A stretch of DNA of 64,000 bases, taken from NCBI GenBank assembly GCA_900316105.1, contig ONBR01000010.1:1-64000 (forward strand). The letters are read 5' to 3'. Origin of the DNA: an uncultured Olsenella sp. (lineage in GTDB: Bacteria; Actinomycetota; Coriobacteriia; Coriobacteriales; Atopobiaceae). Of this stretch, positions 50,262 to 58,631 are shown piece by piece. Made by a program: the position numbers and the translations under genes. Under the pieces are notes generated by a model that saw nothing but the letters and a program-made list of their open reading frames with translations, made no database searches and had not been told where the DNA came from. The first letter of the stretch is position 1; the number at the start of each line of letters is the position of its first letter.

Positions 50262-50315
50262 GGCTTCTCCTTGCTATGAACGAAAACCGAGCCCGAGCCG
50301 CGCGGCGACGGCCAC

Positions 50316-51560
50316 CTAGGCGGTCTTTGGAATGTGATACCAGACTGACTGTACCATGCCCACGGCCGCAATCTGCGTCATCATCGAAGTCGAGCCGTAG
50401 GAGATGAAGGGCAGCGGGATGCCCGTAATGGGCATGAGACCGATGCACATGCCCACGTTCTGCAGGAGCTGGAAGGACCACATGGTGGCGCAGCCCACCA
50501 AGACCAGCTTGCCGAAGGGGGCATCGACACGATTCGCCAGGGCGATCGTCGAGAAGATGAGGACGGCAAAGAGCCCCAGCATGAGGACCGCCCCAACGAA
50601 GCCGAACTCCTCTGACAAGAGGGCAAAGACGAAGTCCGTATGGGCCTCGGGCAGAAAGCCGGAGCCAGCCTGGGATGCGTTGCCAATGCCCTTGCCCAGA
50701 AGGCCGCCCGATCCGACGGCGATCTTTGCCTGCTGGAGGTTGTAGCCATCGCCCGCCGGGTCTACGGAAGGATCCACGAAGACTATCAGGCGGTTCAGCT
50801 GGTAGGTCTTGAGCAGGTGGGGGAAGTTGGGCGACATGGAGGTCACCACGACCACCGTGGCAAAGAGGACGATGAGTACAATGGTCGCGATGACCCATTC
50901 CCGTCGTGCCCCCGAGCAGATGATGATAGCAGCACCGACAACAAGGACAATCAGGCCGGTGCCCAGGTCAGGCTGGAGGAGGATGAGCATAAAGGGTACC
51001 GTCAGGATGCCGCAGAGCTTGAGATAGTCCCTGAAGCTATCGATCCTGCCGTTGTACTCCGCCCCAAGGCCAGCCATCAGATAGATGGTGACGAGCTTTG
51101 CGAACTCGGAGGGCTGGAAGGTGATGCCTATCAGGGGCACCTTGACCCAGCCCGTAGCGCCCTTTGCCGAGTAACCCAGGCCGGGCACCAGGGGCAGGAG
51201 CATGAGGACCACTGCCGCCACAAAGAGGACGCGGGTCTCGTTTGCAAGAACGCGGTAGTCGTAGCGCCAGAGATAGATGGCCATGGCAATGCCCAGGACG
51301 ATGCCTACCAGGTGCCTGGGGAAGGAAGCCTCCGCAATGTTGAAGGAGGCGGTCCAGATGACCAGGGCTCCATAGGCAATGAGCCCCAGGGCAGCCAGGA
51401 GCTGGGGGCTGTAGAAGTTGGACCTATTGCGTGCCGAGGCGGAGGCGTGTGGGCTCTTGAGGTTGCGGCTGAAGGCCTGGCCCAGGGCGCTGCCCGCCCC
51501 GCGCATGACTGAGCCCAGGGCATCTCCCATGTTGTGCGAGCGCTGGTTGCCTGATGGCAT
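50316..51560 (-). CDS. rodA: RodA, SEDS peptidoglycan glycosyltransferase
   Basis: SEDS-family polymerase of the elongation complex, acting with PBP2. 414 residues with about ten hydrophobic helices after a 45-residue Ser/Asn-rich cytosolic start. Family motifs: GATGWVKVPLIGITFQPSEFAKL, LQPDLGTGLI, GSGGLLGKGIGNASQAGSGFLPEAHTDFVFALLSEEFGF and PITGIPLPFISYGSTSM. Two bases downstream of mrdA, so both are made together. Confidence 0.94.
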   Translation of the reverse strand: MPSGNQRSHNMGDALGSVMRGAGSALGQAFSRNLKSPHASASARNRSNFYSPQLLAALGLIAYGALVIWTASFNIAEASFPRHLVGIVLGIAMAIYLWRYDYRVLANETRVLFVAAVVLMLLPLVPGLGYSAKGATGWVKVPLIGITFQPSEFAKLVTIYLMAGLGAEYNGRIDSFRDYLKLCGILTVPFMLILLQPDLGTGLIVLVVGAAIIICSGARREWVIATIVLIVLFATVVVVTSMSPNFPHLLKTYQLNRLIVFVDPSVDPAGDGYNLQQAKIAVGSGGLLGKGIGNASQAGSGFLPEAHTDFVFALLSEEFGFVGAVLMLGLFAVLIFSTIALANRVDAPFGKLVLVGCATMWSFQLLQNVGMCIGLMPITGIPLPFISYGSTSMMTQIAAVGMVQSVWYHIPKTA

Positions 51561-51561
51561 G

Positions 51562-53592
51562 CTACCTCACCCCACTTGAGTCGACCGCGGACGAGGAGTC
51601 GGGGCTGTCGTATATCTCGCCCAGGATGTCCCTGACCACATAGAGGGCACCCTCGCTACCGAAGCCACCGTACTCGATCATGGCGGCGATGGCGTACTGG
51701 GGGTCATCCCAGGGGGCATAGACGATGAACCAGCCGTGGGGATGGTCCTTGCCAGACTCGGCGGAACCGGTCTTGCCGGCAAGCTCCACGGGAAGGTTGG
51801 TGAAGTGCGAGGCCTGGGCCTCGTTCTCGCGGTAGATGACGCCCTTCATGCCCGCCTTGACGAGGTCCATGTAGTCGGAGCGTTCGTCGATCTGGTAGTT
51901 CGTCCCGTCCTGGTAGTCCACGACGGTGCCGGAGCCCACGATGGGGTCAACCGACTTCAGGAGATGGGGACGGGGCACCTTGCCGTTGGCGGCGATGCCC
52001 GCATACACGCAGCACATCTGCAGGGGCGTGACCAAAAGGTCGCCCTGGCCGATGGCGAGGTTGGTGTAGTCGCCGCCCTTCCACTGGCGGTCCTCCTCGT
52101 TGGCGTTGGAGAAGTAGGACTCCTTCCAGGCGGCGTCAGGCACGCGACCAGCGGCCTCGCCGGGGAGGTCGATGCCCTCGAGGGCGCCCAGACCCCACTG
52201 GCGGAAGGTCTGCTGCATGCCGTCCTGGTTCGAGGACTCAAAGAAGCCCTTGCCGATCTCGTAAAAGACGACGTCGCAGGAGTAGGTGATGCCATTCTGG
52301 AGATTCATGGCACCATGACCCTTCTTCTCCCAGCAGTACTGTCCCGACGCGGCGCCGAAGCCCGTCCAGTAGCCCGTGCAGTAGTAGGAGGAGTTGGACG
52401 TGGCAATGCCGTTGTTGAGGGCCGCAAAGGCCGTGAGGGGCTTGATGGTGGAGCCCGAGGGGTACTGGCCCGTAATCGCCCTGTTGATCATGGGGTTGTG
52501 GGCCTCCTCGGAGGAGAGGGCCTCCCAGTCGTCCGCCGAGATGCCTCCCACGAAGACGTTGGGAGAGTAGTTGGGATAGGAGGCCATGGCCAGGACGTCG
52601 CCCGTATTGACGTCCAGGACTACGGCCGCTCCCCCATTGCAGTCGCTGCGGCCCTTCTCACGAAGCTTCTTGACGTTCCTGGCCAGAGACTCCTCTGCTG
52701 CCTTCTGGATGGCCTTGTCGATGGTCAGGGTCACGTCCGAGCCGCTCTGGGGCTCCACCGTGCTCGCGGTGCTCAGGACGTTGCCGTTGGCGTCTACGTA
52801 GACCTTCTGCTCGCCCTTTATGCCCTGCAGGACGCTCTCGTACTGGTACTCGATGCCTGCCTGGCCCACCGTGTCGCCCAGGGCGTAATCGATGGCCCCG
52901 TCCGACGAGTTAGTGAGCTTCTCCACCTGGTCGGCGTTAATGGCACCGGTATAGCCCAAGACCTGGGCCGCCATGGAGCCATTGGGATAGAGGCGCTGGG
53001 TCCGCTGGACCACCTCGACCCCATCGAAGAGGTAAGCATGCTCGTCCACATAGGCGACGACGCGGCGGGACACATCCTCGGCCACGGTGCGCATGGACTG
53101 GGCGCCACCGGTCGTGCTCTGGATGTTGCGCTTGACGGCCATCTGGGGCATTCCGATGAGGTTTGCCAGGAGCTTCATCTCGACCTCGTTGTCGATGACG
53201 TCGGGCTTGGCAACCACGCAGAGACTGGCCCTGTTGGCCACCAGCTCCTCGCCATTGCGGTCAAGGATGCGTCCGCGCGGTGCCGGCAGCTCGATGGTAC
53301 GGGTTCGGTTGTTCTCGGCCTGGGCGCTGTAGTCATCTCCCGAGACCAGCTGCATGGTCCAGAGCTTCACCAGGAGGGTACCGATGATCGTGCCCGAGAA
53401 AATGCTCAGGCCAAAAAGGCGGTTCTTGAAGCCGGCCTCAGCCGATCCGTCATTGCCTCCCGAGGCACGGGGGACGCCGCCGCCGATGTCGAAGGTAAAG
53501 CGGGAGGAGTCCCTACCCAGAAGGACAAAGGCAATCACCAGGCCCACAATGACCACGGCAAGTATGACGATGACGATGACGACGGGATTCAC
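51562..53592 (-). CDS. mrdA: Penicillin-binding protein 2 (elongation transpeptidase)
   Basis: Class B PBP cross-linking wall peptides during elongation. GTG start at 53592 after GGGGG; 676 residues. Catalytic SxxK is PSGSTIK (S381, K384), SxN-equivalent TYSCDVVFYEIG, and KTG in VELAGKTGSAES. The dimerisation domain begins RTRTIELPAPRGRILDRNGEEL. The N-terminus is odd: a hydrophobic helix at 3-25, then a Gly-rich loop, then the usual signal-anchor at about 58-80, giving two membrane segments. A later start near residue 56 is an alternative, but no better ribosome binding site is apparent. Confidence 0.93.
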   Translation of the reverse strand: MNPVVIVIVILAVVIVGLVIAFVLLGRDSSRFTFDIGGGVPRASGGNDGSAEAGFKNRLFGLSIFSGTIIGTLLVKLWTMQLVSGDDYSAQAENNRTRTIELPAPRGRILDRNGEELVANRASLCVVAKPDVIDNEVEMKLLANLIGMPQMAVKRNIQSTTGGAQSMRTVAEDVSRRVVAYVDEHAYLFDGVEVVQRTQRLYPNGSMAAQVLGYTGAINADQVEKLTNSSDGAIDYALGDTVGQAGIEYQYESVLQGIKGEQKVYVDANGNVLSTASTVEPQSGSDVTLTIDKAIQKAAEESLARNVKKLREKGRSDCNGGAAVVLDVNTGDVLAMASYPNYSPNVFVGGISADDWEALSSEEAHNPMINRAITGQYPSGSTIKPLTAFAALNNGIATSNSSYYCTGYWTGFGAASGQYCWEKKGHGAMNLQNGITYSCDVVFYEIGKGFFESSNQDGMQQTFRQWGLGALEGIDLPGEAAGRVPDAAWKESYFSNANEEDRQWKGGDYTNLAIGQGDLLVTPLQMCCVYAGIAANGKVPRPHLLKSVDPIVGSGTVVDYQDGTNYQIDERSDYMDLVKAGMKGVIYRENEAQASHFTNLPVELAGKTGSAESGKDHPHGWFIVYAPWDDPQYAIAAMIEYGGFGSEGALYVVRDILGEIYDSPDSSSAVDSSGVR

Positions 53593-53601
53593 GAGAACCC
53601 C

Positions 53602-54177
53602 CTAGAGCTTCCCGAGGTGATAGGGGCCACCGCGGTGACCGGGACCACGACGCGTGCCCTTCTGAGAAAGCATGAGGGGACGAGAGGAGCCCCTCGTCGA
53701 GTAGTGGTAGGCAAAGGGTAGAAAGGCAAGAGAGGTGAGGAAGAAGGTGGGGATGCTCCTGAGGAAGAGCATGTCGACTATGGATCCGGACAGGCCCACC
53801 AGATACATGGCAAGGTTGTAGAAGATACTCACCAGAAGAGTGACGATGAAGTAGAGAATGAGGGCGGCCGTCATGTCATCCTGGAGCCGGTTGCGCGTCT
53901 CCATGCCCATCACGAAGGCCGCGATGGTCAGAAGCAAGGTCATGAGTCCCATGGGCCCCGTGGTGCTGAGGTCAAAGACCAGGCCAGCGAGGAAGCCGCA
54001 GGTGACGCCAAAGCCTCCGCCAACGGTGAGGGCCATGACGGCGCAGTAGATCAGCGAGAAGTTGATGTGACCGTTCGCTATGGCGATATTGGGGGCCAGG
54101 GCAACCTGGAGCACAAAGCACACGAGCGCCAGCACCAGCGAATCATGGCGGTTCTTGTTTATGTCGTTAACCTGCAT
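53602..54177 (-). CDS. mreD: Rod shape-determining protein MreD
   Basis: Small membrane protein of the elongasome. 191 residues with five or six hydrophobic segments (about 14-32, 38-54, 60-75, 78-92, 105-128, 135-160). GFLAGLVFDLSTTGPMGLMTLLLTI matches the family. A basic C-terminal tail (RRGPGHRGGPYHLGKL) follows. Position between mreC and mrdA supports the call more than the fast-evolving sequence. Confidence 0.9.
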   Translation of the reverse strand: MQVNDINKNRHDSLVLALVCFVLQVALAPNIAIANGHINFSLIYCAVMALTVGGGFGVTCGFLAGLVFDLSTTGPMGLMTLLLTIAAFVMGMETRNRLQDDMTAALILYFIVTLLVSIFYNLAMYLVGLSGSIVDMLFLRSIPTFFLTSLAFLPFAYHYSTRGSSRPLMLSQKGTRRGPGHRGGPYHLGKL

Positions 54178-54224
54178 ACTGCCCTATGCCCCCTTCCCTA
54201 TCTGATCAATTGTACGTCTAGGCC

Positions 54225-55460
54225 CTAGTCCGAGGAGCTGCCGGACGAGGACGTCGAATCGGAATCGTCAGAGCCATTGCTCTTCTTCGAGGACGACGAA
54301 GTGGAGTTCTGCTCCTTCTTTGAGCTGTCCGAGGAGCTGGACGAGCTCGAGTCATCCGAATCGCTTGAGTCCGAATCGCTAGAGCTGTTGGAGCTCTTTG
54401 AGTTCTTCTTGCTGGAGGAGTCGCTGGAGTCATCGGAATCGCTTGAACTGCCAGAGTCGGAATCCGAGCCAGAGCCATCGGAGCTGTCGGAGTCCTCCGC
54501 ATCGGAGTCGGAATCCTCGGAATCGCTCGAAGCTCCGCTCACCTGGGCGCTGTCCTGCCCGTCAGCATCCGAGATGTCGTCCGCGGTGGCCTCCTGGCCA
54601 GTGGTGAGCGAGGTGATGACCAGCACCTCCTCGAAGTTGGAGAAAGTAGCCACGGGCTCCACCACAATCGTGTAGTAGAGGTCACCGTCGTTCTTGCTCA
54701 CGGAGAGGACCTTGCCCAGGGGCAGGCCCTTGGGATAGACGCCGCCCAGTCCACTGGTGACGACGTTGTCCCCCACCGACACCGTCTGGTCGGTGGCGAT
54801 GAGCGTCAGGTACAGGGTACCGTCCGCCGAGCCCTTGAGAACGCCCTGGGCGCGACTGGACTGGACCATGGCGGAGACCGCGGAGTTCTCGTCGGAAATC
54901 AGGCGAACCGTAGATGAGGAGGGACCGCACTCGGTGATCTGTCCAATGACTCCCGAGGAATCGGTGACGGGCATGCCGACACCAAGGCCGGAGGCTGAGC
55001 CCTTGTCGATCACGACAGACCGGCTCCACGAGTCCACCGAGGCCGAGATGATGCGGGCCGCCGTGGACTTGAGCTCGTAGGTGTCCTGGAGATTCAGGAG
55101 CTTCTGCAGACGGGAGGCCGCCTGGGCGTCTTCCTCCAGCTGGGCGTTCTTTGCCGAGAGCTCCTCGTTCTTTGCCTTGAGATCCGAAAGGGTCTCCTGA
55201 TCAGCCGTCAGGTTGGTAAAGATGTTACCCAGGCCCTGGAAGGGCATGGCGACAGCAGAGCCGATGAAGCGGATGGGCGTCGTGATGGTCATGAAGCCCT
55301 GGCGAGCCGAGACGAAGAAGCCCGACTCGCCCTCGCGCGCGCCGAGGGTGAATATCACCAGAGAGAGGATGACCAGGACCACAAAGAGCCTGGCACCCGA
55401 GTCGTTGTCATTGTTGCGGAGGCTTGGCGTGGGCTGGCCCACACCCCCAAGACGAGGCAT
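54225..55460 (-). CDS. mreC: Rod shape-determining protein MreC with Ser/Asp-repeat tail
   Basis: Bitopic elongasome protein that activates PBP2. 411 residues: TM at about 24-41, coiled coil at 85-125 (SDLKAKNEELSAKNAQLEE), then the beta-barrel core to 290 (VVIDKGSASGLGVGMPV, GDNVVTSGLGGVYPKGLPLGKV). Residues about 297-411 form a 115-residue tail made almost wholly of Ser, Asp, Lys and Asn (SDSEDSDSDAEDSDSSDGSG), like the SD repeats of wall-anchored adhesins. Such tails extend outside the membrane; here it may reach into the wall. No sorting signal follows. Confidence 0.93.
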   Translation of the reverse strand: MPRLGGVGQPTPSLRNNDNDSGARLFVVLVILSLVIFTLGAREGESGFFVSARQGFMTITTPIRFIGSAVAMPFQGLGNIFTNLTADQETLSDLKAKNEELSAKNAQLEEDAQAASRLQKLLNLQDTYELKSTAARIISASVDSWSRSVVIDKGSASGLGVGMPVTDSSGVIGQITECGPSSSTVRLISDENSAVSAMVQSSRAQGVLKGSADGTLYLTLIATDQTVSVGDNVVTSGLGGVYPKGLPLGKVLSVSKNDGDLYYTIVVEPVATFSNFEEVLVITSLTTGQEATADDISDADGQDSAQVSGASSDSEDSDSDAEDSDSSDGSGSDSDSGSSSDSDDSSDSSSKKNSKSSNSSSDSDSSDSDDSSSSSSSDSSKKEQNSTSSSSKKSNGSDDSDSTSSSGSSSD

Positions 55461-55468
55461 GGCGGCCC

Positions 55469-56512
55469 TTAGGTAGCGCTCTGGACGAAGCCGCCAGTGA
55501 GGGCATTGGCCTCAAGGACCTTCGCACAGCCGTTGACGACGTTTTCCAGGGCCGTGGGGCTGACGTTCACGGGAACGCCAGTCTCGTCACGCAGGCGCTG
55601 GTCGAGGCCACGAAGGAGGCCTCCACCGCCAGTGAGGAGAACGCCGTAGTACATGAGGTCGGAAGCGAGGTCGGGCGGGGTCACGTCCAGGGCGTCCTTG
55701 ACGGCCTTGGTGACCTCGTCGAGGGGCTTGTCCAGGGCACGACGAATCTCCTCGGACTCGATGCGGACCGACTTGGGCATGCCCGACAGGACGTCACGGC
55801 CATTGACCTCGACGTCCAGCTCCTCGGCCAGAGGAGCCGCGGAACCCACCTTGATCTTGATGTCCTCGGCCGTGCGCTCGCCGATGGAGAGGTTGTAGGC
55901 GTCGCGCACGTGCTCCAGGATCGTCTGGTCGAACTCGTCGCCAGCCGTACGGATGGACTGGGAGACGACGATGCCGCCCATGGCGATGACGGCTACCTCG
56001 GTGGTACCACCGCCGATGTCCACGACCATCGAGCCCGTCGGGTCCTCGATGGGCAGGTCGGCACCGATGGCAGCGGCCATGGGCTCCTCGATCAGGTAGG
56101 CCTGGCGGGCACCGGCGGAGATGGTGGCCTCAAAGACGGCACGCTTCTCGACCGATGTGACGCCAGAGGGGACGCAGACGACTACGCGGGGCCGGGGCGA
56201 CCAGGGATAGCGCCTGGTACCGCGGGCCTTCTCGATGAAGTAGCGAAGCATGACCTCGGTGACGTCGAAGTCAGCGATGACGCCGTCCTTGAGGGGGCGC
56301 TCAGCGATGATTGAACCAGGCGTCCTGCCGATCATGCGTTTGGCATCGGCACCCACCGCCAGGACGCGGTCCGCGTTCTGGTCGATGGCAACGACCGAGG
56401 GCTCGTTCAGCACGATGCCCTTGCCGCGAACGGCCACGAGGGTGTTCGCGGTACCAAGGTCGATGGCAAGGTCGCCATCATATTCACCAAAGAGTGAGTC
56501 GATAATCGACAT
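55469..56512 (-). CDS. mreB: Rod shape-determining protein MreB
   Basis: Actin-like filament protein organising lateral wall synthesis. 347 residues. Phosphate-binding loops DLGTANTLVAVRGKGIVLNEPSVVA and VVDIGGGTTEVAVIAMGGIV, plus LLTGGGGLLRGLDQRL, are textbook. First gene of mreB-mreC-mreD-mrdA-rodA. No FtsZ-ring genes are nearby. Presence of the full cassette argues for a rod or short-rod cell. Confidence 0.97.
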   Translation of the reverse strand: MSIIDSLFGEYDGDLAIDLGTANTLVAVRGKGIVLNEPSVVAIDQNADRVLAVGADAKRMIGRTPGSIIAERPLKDGVIADFDVTEVMLRYFIEKARGTRRYPWSPRPRVVVCVPSGVTSVEKRAVFEATISAGARQAYLIEEPMAAAIGADLPIEDPTGSMVVDIGGGTTEVAVIAMGGIVVSQSIRTAGDEFDQTILEHVRDAYNLSIGERTAEDIKIKVGSAAPLAEELDVEVNGRDVLSGMPKSVRIESEEIRRALDKPLDEVTKAVKDALDVTPPDLASDLMYYGVLLTGGGGLLRGLDQRLRDETGVPVNVSPTALENVVNGCAKVLEANALTGGFVQSAT

Positions 56513-56556
56513 TGACCGTTTCCAATCACAAAGAGACGTGCGTGGATACGCTCGTG

Positions 56557-57909
56557 CTAGTTATTCGTGGATATGGTACCCGTAGAGCCAGCGCTTGCAT
56601 CGGTAGAACCCGAGCTTTGCGAAGCGTACATAGCTTCGATGCCACTGACCTTCCAACCGATGCCGTCGCGGGAGAGAGCGATGCGATACTGCTGGGTGCC
56701 ACCAGCGGGCAGGGTAACGGACGCGACCACCGTGGAGGAGGTCATGTGACGCTCCTCGCTGTCGATGTTGACTGTACCGCCAGCGGAGGGAAGGAGGTCC
56801 TTCTCCTGCTTGACCTGCTCGTCGCTCAGGGAGTCGGCAAAGAGGAGGTCGGTGTCCTGGCCATCGGCGCCAGCGTTGAAGAGCTCCTTGACCACGGTGT
56901 CCTGGGTGGGCCAGCCGTAGCCGCGATAGTAGGCGAAGCCGGCGAGGGCTGCCAGGACGACGAGGATGATCAGGATGATGGCGATGATCCTGCCGCCATG
57001 GTGCTGCTTCTTGTTCTTGCGGCGGGCCTTGCGCTCCTTGCGCTGCCTCTTGTCCTGGGCGACAAGCTCCTCCTCGGAGACGGAGAAAAAGCCCGTGTCA
57101 TCGGGAGAGGGCATGACCTCGCCCGTCGCACCCGTGGGGTCCAGGGGGTCGACGCCCACGCCATAGCCTGCGGCGGCCAGGAAGGCGTCGGTCTCGGAGG
57201 GACCGCCGCTCTGGATGGACGAGACGGCCTTTTGGGCCGCGTCATAGGCTGCCTGCGCCTCGGGACGAAGCTGATAGCCGCCTTCGGTGGCATGACCAAA
57301 GGCGTCGACGGCCTCGCTCATGCGATTGGCAGCGACGTAGGCCAGGCCAAGGTCGCCATAGATAGGGCTCTGGTTCTCCAGGGGACCGGCAAAGTCCAGG
57401 GCGGTACGGAAGGCCTCGACGGCATCGACGGCACGACCCATCTGCATGAAGCAGTTGCCCAGTTCGCAGAGGGCGCTGGAGGGATTGGGGTTGTTTTCGT
57501 CGATGGCGGCGTTCCTGAAGGCAACACCGGCCTCGCGGGGGTTGCCCAGGCGCTTGTAGGCGTTACCCAGGGCGCTGTAGGCCTTGTAGGGAGTAGCGTA
57601 GTCGGAGTCCTGAACCGCCATGGTCAGGGAGGCGACTGCCTCCTGGGGACGGTTGGCGGCCAGGAGGGCGCGGCCCCTGTTGCAGGAGAGGGCACCCGAG
57701 TGACCATAGGAGCCGTCTTGGAGGGCGTCGGCGTAGCTGCGCGCGGCGTCGGCGTAGCGGCCCATCTTCATAAGGCAGTTGCCCAGGAGATGGTCGACAG
57801 CACCGGAAACCTCGCCGGGGTCCTTTGCGGCGCTGAGCTGCTTGACCGCCTCTAGTACGTCTCCACGCTTGTAGGCCGCCTGGCCCGCCTCATATGCCTG
57901 CTGGTTCAC
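56557..57909 (-). CDS. TPR membrane protein
   Basis: A 450-residue bitopic protein. GTG start at 57909 has GGGAGG seven bases upstream; a TTG 15 bases earlier would place the start inside that site. Residues 1-230 carry about five TPR-like helical repeats (SALGNAYKRLGNPREAGVAFRNA, CELGNCFMQMGRAVDAVEAFRTA). A Lys/Arg-rich stretch (KRQRKERKARRKNKKQHHGG) precedes a single TM at about 317-340. The C-terminal 110 residues would be outside and form a small beta-rich domain. Located upstream of mreB, it may be an envelope scaffold; function unknown. Confidence 0.75.
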   Translation of the reverse strand: MNQQAYEAGQAAYKRGDVLEAVKQLSAAKDPGEVSGAVDHLLGNCLMKMGRYADAARSYADALQDGSYGHSGALSCNRGRALLAANRPQEAVASLTMAVQDSDYATPYKAYSALGNAYKRLGNPREAGVAFRNAAIDENNPNPSSALCELGNCFMQMGRAVDAVEAFRTALDFAGPLENQSPIYGDLGLAYVAANRMSEAVDAFGHATEGGYQLRPEAQAAYDAAQKAVSSIQSGGPSETDAFLAAAGYGVGVDPLDPTGATGEVMPSPDDTGFFSVSEEELVAQDKRQRKERKARRKNKKQHHGGRIIAIILIILVVLAALAGFAYYRGYGWPTQDTVVKELFNAGADGQDTDLLFADSLSDEQVKQEKDLLPSAGGTVNIDSEERHMTSSTVVASVTLPAGGTQQYRIALSRDGIGWKVSGIEAMYASQSSGSTDASAGSTGTISTNN

Positions 57910-57975
57910 TGTCTGACCTCCCAAAACTCATCGAGGACCCTTCCCCAAAGCAGGAGGGACCTCGCGAAGGAATGC

Positions 57976-58524
57976 TTATCGACTCTCGATCGTGACGGAG
58001 TTGATGGTGTCGCCCGCGCGCAGGGCGGCAATGACGTCCATGCCCTCGATGGTGGTGCCGAACACGGTGTAGCCGCTGTCGAGGTTGTGCTGGGGACCCA
58101 GGCAGAAGTAGAACTGGGATCCAGCGGAGTCCGGGTCCATGGAACGAGCCATGGCCAGGGCGCCGTCCACGTGCTTGTTGCGGGGGTTGGTGGAGAACTC
58201 CTGCTTGATGCAGTAGCCGGGGCCACCCGTACCGGGCATGCCGTCGGGGCCAACCTCACCTGCCGCCACCTGTTCGGGCGTCATGTTGCGCGTGTTGGGG
58301 CAACCACCCTGGATGACGAAGCCGGGAACGTAACGATGGAACTTGAGCCCGTCATAGAAGCCCGTCGTGGCAAGCTCGCAGAAGTTGGCCACGTGGATGG
58401 GGGCACCCTCGCCGTCAAGCTTGACCTTGATGGTGCCCTTCGAGGTGTCGAGCACGGCAACCTCGTCGCCCTTCAGCTGATAGGTCGGCGTATAGAGCTC
58501 CTTCTTCCTGCCAAAGAGGCCCAT
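57976..58524 (-). CDS. Cyclophilin-type peptidyl-prolyl isomerase
   Basis: Cytoplasmic cyclophilin, 182 residues from ATG 58524, eight bases after GGAG; another ATG six bases earlier is too close to that site. The isomerase domain has FHRYVPGFVIQGG (catalytic Arg), GSQFYFCLGP and YTVFGTTIEGMDVIAAL. No signal peptide, so not a secreted PrsA-type folding factor. Next to the TPR protein on the same strand. Confidence 0.92.
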   Translation of the reverse strand: MGLFGRKKELYTPTYQLKGDEVAVLDTSKGTIKVKLDGEGAPIHVANFCELATTGFYDGLKFHRYVPGFVIQGGCPNTRNMTPEQVAAGEVGPDGMPGTGGPGYCIKQEFSTNPRNKHVDGALAMARSMDPDSAGSQFYFCLGPQHNLDSGYTVFGTTIEGMDVIAALRAGDTINSVTIESR

Positions 58525-58631
58525 GTTCATCACTCCATCATGTGAATAGACAATATCTTGCAAAGGATATTCTACCAGGCAAGGGTATTGTTCACATTTT
58601 CGGCAAAGGCGGAGGTTTTGGCCTCTCTCCC

